This document shows positions 1-4,725 of a stretch of 5,410 nucleotides of DNA, piece by piece (within the stretch, counting starts at the first letter, position 1; the number at the start of each line of letters is the position of its first letter). Made by a program: the position numbers and the translations under genes. The notes beneath the pieces are model-generated. The model had not been told where the DNA came from. It saw nothing but the letters and a program-made list of their open reading frames with translations, and searched no databases. Source of the stretch: JAQBYK01 sp964499425 (GTDB taxonomy: Bacteria; Patescibacteriota; Gracilibacteria; UBA1369; LOWO2-01-FULL-3); NCBI GenBank assembly GCA_964499425.1, contig CAZCLD010000067.1, positions 1 to 5,410 on the forward strand. The letters run 5' to 3'.

Positions 1-54
1 AACCCCCGAATGCATGGACCAAAACCATGTGCCTTACCACTTGGCGACGCCCCA
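1..54 (-). tRNA. tRNA-Gln (anticodon UUG), 3' part cut off by window edge
   Basis: Read on the minus strand, the cloverleaf runs as follows. The 5' acceptor strand TGGGGCG is at 54-48. The D arm has GCC at 45-43 and GGC at 33-31, with loop AAGTGGTAA. The anticodon arm pairs CATGG (29-25) with CCATG (17-13) around loop TTTTGGT (24-18). A 5-nt variable region (12-8) and the first T-stem strand GGGGG (7-3) follow, then TT of the T loop. The anticodon TTG (22-20) specifies glutamine. The weak first pair implied by U at position 1 is a known feature of bacterial tRNA-Gln. The rest of the T arm, the 3' acceptor strand and any encoded CCA lie outside the window. Confidence 0.93.
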
Positions 55-61
55 AGGTAAT

Positions 62-107
62 TGCGAGTTTTGCGATCCGGAGCCGTAGCTCATGCGAGCT
101 CTGCGAG
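62..107. repeat. Short TGCGAG direct repeats with a small hairpin
   Basis: TGCGAG occurs at 62-67, 93-98 and 102-107, with a TGCGAT variant at 71-76. AGCTC (87-91) and GAGCT (96-100) form a 5-bp stem with a 4-nt loop. GCTCAT (88-93) can alternatively pair with ATGAGC (110-115). The segment is GC-richer than the AT-rich DNA at 181-315. It may be part of a dispersed intergenic repeat together with the adjacent hairpin, but only one copy is visible here. Confidence 0.3.
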
Positions 108-127
108 ATATGAGCGGAGGCGAAGGG

Positions 128-180
128 AAGATTTTGAGAAATTTGTTGCGGTCAGCGGAAACAAATTTCGACGAAATCTT
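128..180. repeat. Long imperfect inverted repeat (hairpin) in the tRNA-Gln leader
   Basis: The inner arms GAAATTTGTT (138-147) and AACAAATTTC (160-169) are exact complements around a 12-nt loop. After a small bulge (A137 opposite GA at 170-171), the outer arms AAGATTTTG (128-136) and CGAAATCTT (172-180) add nine pairs, one of them G-U. The total is about 19 pairs. No T-run follows the stem on either strand, so it is not a standard Rho-independent terminator. It could be an RNA structure in the tRNA leader, a processing site or a dispersed palindromic repeat. Confidence 0.6.
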
Positions 181-211
181 AGCAAAACCCAATTGTTAAA
201 TAACAAAATTA

Positions 212-240
212 AATCTATCAACGCCAAGAATCTAAGTCAA
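212..240 (-). promoter_or_regulatory. Predicted sigma70-type promoter for tRNA-Gln
   Basis: On the minus strand, TTGACT (240-235, 5 of 6 to TTGACA) is followed by a 17-bp spacer and TAGATT (217-212, 4 of 6 to TATAAT). TGA directly before the -10 gives an extended -10. Transcription would begin near 205, leaving about 150 nt of leader before the tRNA. That leader contains the hairpin at 128-180. The assignment is by motif only. Confidence 0.5.
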
Positions 241-254
241 ATTCTTCTATTGAT

Positions 255-282
255 TTGTATTTTCAATAAAATCCGTTACAAT
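255..282 (+). promoter_or_regulatory. Predicted promoter of the 266-aa protein gene
   Basis: TACAAT (277-282, 5 of 6 to TATAAT) lies 16 bp downstream of a weak -35-like TTGTAT (255-260, 3 of 6). Transcription would start near 289, giving a leader of about 26 nt with no Shine-Dalgarno. The -10 is convincing and the -35 is not. Confidence 0.35.
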
Positions 283-315
283 AAAAAAAGTAATACCAAA
301 ATTTAAATTACAATC

Positions 316-1116
316 ATGACTGAAGATAATACACAAGAAGCCGCTACACCTGCACCAGAGCCTGAAAAAGCTGCAGAACCAGCAGCTGACGCTCCTGCAG
401 AACCGGCTCCTGCTGCGCCTGCAGAAACGGCTCCCGCCACCCCTGCCGAACCAGCACCTGCTGAGGCACCAGCTGCGGCTCCCGCCGCTGCAGAGGCCTG
501 CAAGTGTCAAACAGTTGTTGAAGCAGACTGGGATAAGCAGAAAAAGACTATTGAGAAAACTTTTTTCAAGGGTTTTTCTCCGAGGCTTTTTTATTTTCCA
601 CTTTCTTTTTCAATAGACATTGATCGCACAACCAAAAATGCAGTGAAAAGTGGTTTCCAAGCCGTAGAGAATCCAATGATTATGGACACAGGTGGAATGT
701 TTTTAGCTTCAGTGCTAATAGAAGTGACAGGTGGAGATCCAAACAACAAGAACATAGTTTCTCTTGCAGGAAAAGAAGTTTATACTAAAGTTTCAAAGAG
801 ACCGTGGAAAGAAATCAAAGCTGACATTGCCGAACTCGAAACAGAATTAGGTGCAAAACCGGCAGAACTTTATCTGTGGTATGTATCATGTCCAAAGTGC
901 GTGGCAGGCAAAGAGATCAAGACGGTTTTAATTGCTGTCCCAGGAGCTGCTGCACCAGCAGCAGAAACGCCAGCTGCAGAAGCACCGGCCGCAGAAGCAC
1001 CAGCAGCAGAAGCACCAGCAGCAGAAGCACCAGCAGCAGAAGCACCGGCCGCAGAGGCACCGGCCGCAGAAGCGCCAGCCGCTGAGGCACCAAAAGATCC
1101 GCCGCCAGCCGCCTAA
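316..1116 (+). CDS. Unrecognised 266-aa protein: Ala/Pro/Glu-rich tails around a four-cysteine core
   Basis: I do not recognise the family. Residues 8-61 are almost entirely Ala, Pro and Glu. Residues 62-210 form a normal-complexity core that looks globular. The tail, 211-266, is nine AAEAP-type pentapeptides followed by KDPPPAA. The core is bracketed by two cysteine pairs, C62-x-C64 at its start and C192-x-x-C195 at its end. Such a set could bind one metal ion or form disulfides, but this is inference. No signal peptide or clear membrane segment is seen, so a cytoplasmic location is the default. The Ala/Pro/Glu tails resemble flexible linkers. The ATG at 316 is the first in frame after the predicted promoter and lacks a Shine-Dalgarno. 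The gene ends in tandem stops TAA-TAA, and its end overlaps the convergent nth gene by 4 nt. The coding call is firm and the function unknown. Confidence 0.85.
   Translation: MTEDNTQEAATPAPEPEKAAEPAADAPAEPAPAAPAETAPATPAEPAPAEAPAAAPAAAEACKCQTVVEADWDKQKKTIEKTFFKGFSPRLFYFPLSFSIDIDRTTKNAVKSGFQAVENPMIMDTGGMFLASVLIEVTGGDPNNKNIVSLAGKEVYTKVSKRPWKEIKADIAELETELGAKPAELYLWYVSCPKCVAGKEIKTVLIAVPGAAAPAAETPAAEAPAAEAPAAEAPAAEAPAAEAPAAEAPAAEAPAAEAPKDPPPAA
958..1092 (+). repeat. Nine-unit 15-bp tandem repeat encoding (AAEAP)n
   Basis: Nine in-frame 15-bp units encode AAETP once and then AAEAP eight times. Units four and five (1003-1017 and 1018-1032) are identical as gcagcagaagcacca, and unit six differs only in its last base. 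The other units differ mainly at third codon positions. Because the unit is a multiple of three, gain or loss of copies would change tail length without breaking the frame. Confidence 0.95.
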
Positions 1117-1757
1117 TAATTCAGGTCAACTGAAGGACATAGCTTTTTAAGCGTACATTCTTTGCATTTGGGCCTACGGGCAACACATACTCTTCTTCCA
1201 TGGAAAACAATCAGATGAGAAAATAAGCCCCAATCCTTCCGTGGAACAATCTTCATCAAGTCCTTTTCAATCCTAACAGCGCTCTTAGCTTTGCTCAGTT
1301 TCATAGGCACAAGTCCTAGCTTCCCGCTGATTCTACATACATGCGTATCAACCACAATTCCCTCATTCTTCCCAAATCCCGAATCTAAAATTACATTAGC
1401 TGTCTTTCTGGCCACTCCCGGCAACCTCAAGAGGTCTTTCATGTTATCGGGCACTTTCCCTCCAAAATCACTCACAATCACTTCGGACGCCCCCTTAATA
1501 TTTTTAGCCTTAGCTCTATAAAAGCCAGTTGAATAAATCATTTTTTCAAGATCTGCCAATTTCACCTCAGCGAAATCCTGAACGGTAGGATATTTCTTGA
1601 ATAATGGGGGAGTAACCTTATTCACCCTTATATCGGTACATTGTGCTGAAAGAATAACGGCCACCAAAAGCTGAAAAGTATTCTCAAAATCAAGCGCGAT
1701 CTTTGCATCTGGATGCTCTTTCTTAAGAAGCCTAACAAGCTGCGTGACAGTAATCAT
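1113..1757 (-). CDS. nth: Endonuclease III (DNA glycosylase/AP lyase)
   Basis: This base-excision-repair enzyme removes oxidised pyrimidines and cleaves the DNA strand at abasic sites. The 214-aa length is normal for the family. The N-terminal signature LSAQCTD is at 37-43. The helix-hairpin-helix LPGVARKTA (112-120) carries the catalytic lysine K118. VVDTH (135-139) carries the catalytic aspartate D137. The C-terminal [4Fe-4S] loop is intact as C191-x6-C198-x2-C201-x5-C207. All key residues are present, so activity is expected. The gene lies 42 nt downstream of the M23 peptidase gene on the same strand and could be cotranscribed with it. An extended -10 motif six bases before its ATG suggests its own leaderless transcript. 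No Shine-Dalgarno is placed correctly: a GGTGG is 12 nt from the ATG. The stop is TAG and overlaps the convergent gene. Confidence 0.97.
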   Translation of the reverse strand: MITVTQLVRLLKKEHPDAKIALDFENTFQLLVAVILSAQCTDIRVNKVTPPLFKKYPTVQDFAEVKLADLEKMIYSTGFYRAKAKNIKGASEVIVSDFGGKVPDNMKDLLRLPGVARKTANVILDSGFGKNEGIVVDTHVCRISGKLGLVPMKLSKAKSAVRIEKDLMKIVPRKDWGLFSHLIVFHGRRVCVARRPKCKECTLKKLCPSVDLNY

Positions 1758-1763
1758 ACAACG

Positions 1764-1772
1764 ATTCTACCA
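1764..1772 (-). promoter_or_regulatory. Extended -10 element immediately upstream of nth
   Basis: On the minus strand TGG-TAGAAT ends six bases before the nth ATG, so transcription would start at or next to the A of the start codon. There is no usable -35 at 17 bp (TCGCGC), but the TGn extension can compensate in sigma70-type promoters. The same TAGAAT-N6-ATG arrangement precedes the 72-aa gene. Confidence 0.35.
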
Positions 1773-1799
1773 CCATGAGCATATAAGCGCGAGTTCGCA

Positions 1800-3341
1800 T
1801 CAGAATCTTAGAAGAGGCTCTTTAACTTGATCCAAAATAGCCTTTTCCCAATTATCAAAATACTTTTCAGGAAGTCTTTCAATCTGCTCTTCAGTCAATA
1901 TATCCAAAGGCAAATATTCTAGTGGATCGACATAAAGACCGTTTAGATGTACCTCAAAGTGTAGATGTGGTCCAGTTGTCATATATCCAGCACCGATTGT
2001 GCCCGGCATTCCACCACTCAGGCCTATAATTGACCCTTTAGCTATCGTTTGGGCTTCTTCGACAAGAATATTGCTCATATGTCCATAAACTGTAAGCAAG
2101 CCACCCGCATGGGCGATAATCACATAGCTATAGCCATACCCATTATCCCTGGCAGTATAAACAACGCCATCAGCGGCAGCCCTAACCGGAGATCCCTGAT
2201 ACTCGGGTATATCAACTGCATTATGTTGAACACCAAACACTCCTACATAGGAAGGATCTCTGAAATAAGCGCTTATTCCACGATCCGGATCAACTGGCCA
2301 TACGAAATCACCGGAATCAAGCCCCAAGTTCTTGAGCTGGAAGTCATATAGTACTTGAGTTTTGTAATCCAGAATCATCTGATAATCCTCTGGATCAAAA
2401 TCACTGCCCTCTTGAATCTTTCTATCAATAAAGTTAACCGCATTACTTAAATTCTTGATTTCATTTATGAGTTGTTCTTGCTCCTTAAGGGTTTGTTCAA
2501 GCAACTGAGTGTAGATTTCTTCACGGCCAAAAGTGATTTGGAGAAGTTTTTCTTTTGATTCTTTCTGTAATTCCAATTGGTCCTTTTCCTGTGCGAGCTC
2601 CTCTTGCAGTAGTGCCAGACTTTCTTTGCTCTCAGCCAACTCAATCTGCTCGGCTTCTAGCTCCTTAAAAATTCGATTCAACTTATCAATTATCTGTTGG
2701 CCAGCCTCATTCAAGAGCTCAAAATACTCCATCTTCCTTAAGTTCTCACCTACCGACCCATCCGCAAGCAAGAGCTTAAATGCATCCAACTCACCCTCTT
2801 CATCTATAGTAAAAAATTGATTTTCCTCCTCATAGATAACCCGAATATAGTCTTGCAAAAGAATCTTTTGATAATTCAGGGCTACCTCCTTTATTTCAAC
2901 GTCCTCCTGTATCAGAATAATCTGATTCTCCTTCTCAACTACTTGCCCAATAACGCTCACAAGCTTTTCCTTAGTTAGCGCTATTTGATCATCCAGATTC
3001 AATAATTGATTTTTCAGACTTATCTGTTCTTCGCTAACCTGCTGCAATCGAGCCTTCGTATCAGATATATTGTTAAGAAGCTGATGGTAGTCAGTCTTAC
3101 TTAGATTTAGCTCTTGTTTCACCCTTTCAAGGAATACTGCCTTATCGACCTGGGCTTCATTCTCTTCAACCACAGTTTCCTCAGGCACTTCCTCAAAGCC
3201 ACTTGAAAAATTTTCAGGATCATACCTAATAGAAAAAGCCTCCATTTCGGTACCACTTTGGGCAAAACTAAGAGCAGTATTCGCCAAAATCAGACCTGAA
3301 ATGGCTAAAATCGCAAAATATTTGTTCGTTTGAGAATGCAT
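1800..3341 (-). CDS. Secreted coiled-coil M23 metallopeptidase (peptidoglycan hydrolase)
   Basis: M23 enzymes are zinc endopeptidases that cut peptidoglycan cross-links. In this EnvC-like layout they act in wall remodelling or division. From the ATG at 3341 the protein has 513 residues. A signal peptide (1-27) has a probable cleavage site after SFA. An acidic linker follows, then two coiled-coil stretches (about 70-170 and 200-310) and the M23 domain (about 345-480). Metal and catalytic residues are all present: H373 and D377 in HNAVD, H421 in YGHMS, and H459 and H461 in HLHFE. Unlike degenerate EnvC of E. coli, it should therefore be active itself. An in-frame ATG at 3371 would add ten residues, but the best promoter places transcription start near 3355, inside that extension, so I prefer 3341. 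The stop is TGA. The gene diverges from rpmA and precedes nth by 42 nt. Confidence 0.93.
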   Translation of the reverse strand: MHSQTNKYFAILAISGLILANTALSFAQSGTEMEAFSIRYDPENFSSGFEEVPEETVVEENEAQVDKAVFLERVKQELNLSKTDYHQLLNNISDTKARLQQVSEEQISLKNQLLNLDDQIALTKEKLVSVIGQVVEKENQIILIQEDVEIKEVALNYQKILLQDYIRVIYEEENQFFTIDEEGELDAFKLLLADGSVGENLRKMEYFELLNEAGQQIIDKLNRIFKELEAEQIELAESKESLALLQEELAQEKDQLELQKESKEKLLQITFGREEIYTQLLEQTLKEQEQLINEIKNLSNAVNFIDRKIQEGSDFDPEDYQMILDYKTQVLYDFQLKNLGLDSGDFVWPVDPDRGISAYFRDPSYVGVFGVQHNAVDIPEYQGSPVRAAADGVVYTARDNGYGYSYVIIAHAGGLLTVYGHMSNILVEEAQTIAKGSIIGLSGGMPGTIGAGYMTTGPHLHFEVHLNGLYVDPLEYLPLDILTEEQIERLPEKYFDNWEKAILDQVKEPLLRF

Positions 3342-3361
3342 TTTTGTTTTAATATCAGTCC

Positions 3362-3390
3362 ATTTTACCATAAATAAGCCAGAATCTCAA
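3362..3390 (-). promoter_or_regulatory. Predicted strong sigma70-type promoter of the M23 peptidase gene
   Basis: On the minus strand TTGAGA (3390-3385, 5 of 6) is followed by a 17-bp spacer and TAAAAT (3367-3362, 5 of 6), with TGG before the -10 as an extended -10. Transcription would start near 3355. This leaves a leader of about 14 nt before the ATG at 3341 and excludes the upstream ATG at 3371. Confidence 0.6.
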
Positions 3391-3409
3391 TCCTCCAAGG
3401 TAAAAAGCC

Positions 3410-3438
3410 TTGCAAATAACGGCTGTTTTTCATACAAT
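3410..3438 (+). promoter_or_regulatory. Predicted promoter of the rpmA operon
   Basis: TTGCAA (3410-3415, 4 of 6) is followed by a 17-bp spacer and TACAAT (3433-3438, 5 of 6). Transcription would start around 3445, giving a leader of about 15 nt with no Shine-Dalgarno. It is arranged back to back with the M23 promoter, with 19 bp between the two -35 elements. Confidence 0.55.
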
Positions 3439-3460
3439 CTTACGGCAATAACACCGCACT

Positions 3461-3739
3461 ATGTCACATAAGAAAGCAGGAGGATCAAGTAATAATGGCC
3501 GCGATTCAAAGGCAAAACGCCTTGGAGTAAAGGTTTTTGGCGGACAAGTAGTCAAAGCTGGGGCAATTATCATTCGACAGAGAGGAACAAAGTTTTTCCC
3601 GGGTGAAAACGCTGGTATTGGCAAGGATCACACGATTTTTGCTCTGAAAAGCGGGAAAGTTCATTTTACTGAAAAAACCCTCAAAAAGTACGATGGTCGC
3701 AAATTCAAAGATAAGATTGTGAACGTAAAAGCTGCATAA
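3461..3739 (+). CDS. rpmA: 50S ribosomal protein L27
   Basis: L27 is a large-subunit protein whose flexible N-terminus reaches the peptidyl-transferase centre and helps position tRNA. The family signature is clear: SHKKAGG at 2-8, NGRDSKAKRLGVK at 12-24, FGGQ at 26-29, IIIRQRGTKFFPGENAGIGK at 36-55 and DHTIFA at 56-61. The 92-aa length is slightly above the usual 84-90 because of a longer lysine-rich C-terminus. The N-terminus begins directly at the functional HKKAGG segment, without the cleaved extension found in Firmicutes, and position 2 is Ser in place of the common Ala. In most bacteria rpmA follows rplU (L21). Here rplU is absent and the upstream neighbour is a divergent peptidase gene. 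An unknown gene follows after 9 nt and is probably cotranscribed. No Shine-Dalgarno is visible. Confidence 0.98.
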   Translation: MSHKKAGGSSNNGRDSKAKRLGVKVFGGQVVKAGAIIIRQRGTKFFPGENAGIGKDHTIFALKSGKVHFTEKTLKKYDGRKFKDKIVNVKAA

Positions 3740-3748
3740 ACAACTTTA

Positions 3749-4462
3749 ATGTCGTTAGAGTCTTTTATAGGTGCAGAATCTGATGAAGGAATGTCTGCTG
3801 CCTCTCTCGAGAAACTCCGAGAGAAGATGAAGGCTGCAGCTGCGCAAATAGCTCAGATAAAAAAAGAAGAAAAGAAGCAGAAAAAGAAAGAGGATGAGCT
3901 TTTAAAAATCCTTCTCAAATTTGTAAAAACCAGTCACAAAAAAGATTTAGTCCTACTCATAAGTAGGGTACTTGAGCAGAATATTCCTGCCAATTTTATT
4001 CTAGCTATCATTCTCCTTGGCAATGAGGAAATCCAGCAGCTAGTAGGGAAGTATCTAATGCTACAGGCTGGAGAGCAGGAGGAGAATGAAAAAGCACTAA
4101 TATTCTTTGGGCAAGAGGATGAGACACTTCCGCTTAAGCTTCGGATAGAAATGGATCATTGGATAAAGAATATGTTAGCGCAGGCGCAGGAGACTCCGCA
4201 GAAATTACTCAAAAACGCATACAAAATTGAAATGGTACAGCTCCCAAGTGAATCTGAGTTTGATGACAAAAAATACGAGGAGAAAAAGTCCATCAAAAAA
4301 GTCACGACACAGCTAATGACATACGTAATGAGAGATTTCCTCGAACAAAACAAACAAGACGAATCTTTCAGCAAACTCTATGAATTTGCCAAGTTCATTC
4401 TTACTGGAATCCTTAATAAAACAGAGGAGAGTCTGAATAATCGGCAGTTGTTAGAGGAATAA
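3749..4462 (+). CDS. Unrecognised 237-aa helical, Lys/Glu-rich protein downstream of rpmA
   Basis: I do not recognise the family. Residues 17-52 form a strongly charged, probably coiled-coil helix with a lysine-rich run (38-48). Residues 50-105 look like a helical bundle containing a hydrophobic stretch (NFILAIILL, 82-90) that is too short for a confident membrane span. Residues 128-160 and 182-237 also look helical, separated by an acidic/lysine linker near 167-180. There is no cysteine and no signal peptide, so a cytoplasmic protein is likely. The ATG lies 9 nt after the rpmA stop with no Shine-Dalgarno, which suggests an operon and possible translational coupling. A ribosome or translation link is only a guess from position. 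The gene ends in TAA, one base from the end of the convergent 72-aa gene. Confidence 0.85.
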   Translation: MSLESFIGAESDEGMSAASLEKLREKMKAAAAQIAQIKKEEKKQKKKEDELLKILLKFVKTSHKKDLVLLISRVLEQNIPANFILAIILLGNEEIQQLVGKYLMLQAGEQEENEKALIFFGQEDETLPLKLRIEMDHWIKNMLAQAQETPQKLLKNAYKIEMVQLPSESEFDDKKYEEKKSIKKVTTQLMTYVMRDFLEQNKQDESFSKLYEFAKFILTGILNKTEESLNNRQLLEE

Positions 4463-4463
4463 A

Positions 4464-4682
4464 CTACTCCTCAATAAGCTTTTTCCTTTTCAGTTCCTCA
4501 ATCAATTCTTCACTTGGCATATCAAGCAGCTTCATATCGCAAATATATTCAGCGACTCTACGAAACCCAACCGAATTGGTGTCGTTAAATCCTGACTGAT
4601 AAACCATATCCACCAATTTTGAAAGCTCCTCACTGTTAAGGCCGTACTTAACGCTTAGATCAATTAAATATTTATCCTCCAT
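4464..4682 (-). CDS. Small 72-aa acidic helical protein, function unknown
   Basis: I do not recognise the family. The 72 residues are rich in Leu, Glu, Asp and Lys and look mostly helical. Residues 1-32 could form a small helical hairpin (YGLNSEELSKLVDMVYQSG at 13-31). A second unit follows at 38-52, and the end is a charged helix (57-72). It has one cysteine, and no signal peptide or membrane segment. Its ATG sits six bases after a TAGAAT -10 element, so the mRNA is probably leaderless. The stop is TAG. The promoter overlaps face to face with that of the ZIP transporter gene, which suggests linked regulation. Support for coding is the full uninterrupted frame, the well-placed promoter and its exact fit between two neighbours. 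It could be a small regulator or adaptor, but nothing in the sequence shows this. Confidence 0.7.
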   Translation of the reverse strand: MEDKYLIDLSVKYGLNSEELSKLVDMVYQSGFNDTNSVGFRRVAEYICDMKLLDMPSEELIEELKRKKLIEE

Positions 4683-4685
4683 GAC

Positions 4686-4714
4686 TTGATTCTACAATTT
4701 GCAAACTGTAAACT
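4686..4714 (+). promoter_or_regulatory. Predicted promoter of the ZIP transporter gene
   Basis: TTGATT (4686-4691, 4 of 6) is followed by a 17-bp spacer and TAAACT (4709-4714, 4 of 6). Transcription would start near 4721, five bases before the ATG. An alternative -10, TACAAT (4693-4698, 5 of 6), would give a leader of about 21 nt but has no good -35. Either choice overlaps the opposite promoter. Confidence 0.4.
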
Positions 4715-4717
4715 CAA
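4689..4717 (-). promoter_or_regulatory. Predicted promoter of the 72-aa gene, giving a leaderless mRNA
   Basis: On the minus strand TTGAGT (4717-4712, 4 of 6) is followed by a 17-bp spacer and TAGAAT (4694-4689, 5 of 6). The predicted start is about 4682, the A of the ATG itself. It overlaps the ZIP promoter on the other strand almost completely. Confidence 0.55.
4693..4710. promoter_or_regulatory. Candidate operator: 18-bp near-perfect palindrome
   Basis: TACAATTTGCAAACTGTA is self-complementary at eight of nine position pairs, with A4697/C4706 the only mismatch. The centre is an exact TTTGCAAA. It sits in the 43-bp gap between two divergent genes, in the spacer of both predicted promoters, where a bound dimeric regulator would block both. 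I cannot match it with confidence to a known Fur, Zur or MntR box. Confidence 0.45.
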
Positions 4718-4725
4718 CAACAATT

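Noticed and set aside
193..206. TTGTTA-AA-TAACAA inverted repeat as an operator
   Set aside because: It is AT-rich, with 6-bp arms in AT-rich surroundings, and falls just at the predicted tRNA transcript start; too weak to list as a site.
61..306. Open plus-strand frame of 81 codons beginning at TTG in the tRNA/266-aa gene gap
   Set aside because: It needs a TTG start, runs through the hairpin and both predicted promoters, and its translation is Arg/Lys/Asn-rich with no protein-like pattern.
309..314. Second TACAAT directly before the ATG at 316 as a -10 box
   Set aside because: Only one base separates it from the ATG, so transcription would start inside the gene; the copy at 277-282 fits better.
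247..510. Minus-strand Ser/Cys/Gly- and Ala/Gly-rich frames opposite the start of the 266-aa gene
   Set aside because: They are complements of the Ala/Pro/Glu-rich coding region; GC-rich repetitive codons keep the opposite frames open by composition alone.
958..1092. Tandem repeat as a CRISPR array
   Set aside because: Units are 15 bp, contiguous without spacers and in frame within a coding region.
1800..1802. TGA read as glycine (code 25, as in some Gracilibacteria/Absconditabacteria)
   Set aside because: TGA occurs at the end of the M23 gene and never in frame inside any of the seven genes; read-through would add only about 11 residues with no family support.
3391..3396. GGAGGA on the minus strand as a Shine-Dalgarno for the M23 peptidase
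   Set aside because: It is 19 nt from the nearest in-frame ATG (3371), overlaps the predicted -35, and no closer in-frame start exists.
4454..4472. Inverted repeat GAGGA/TCCTC as a bidirectional terminator
   Set aside because: The stem has only 5 bp with a 9-nt loop and no T-run on either side.
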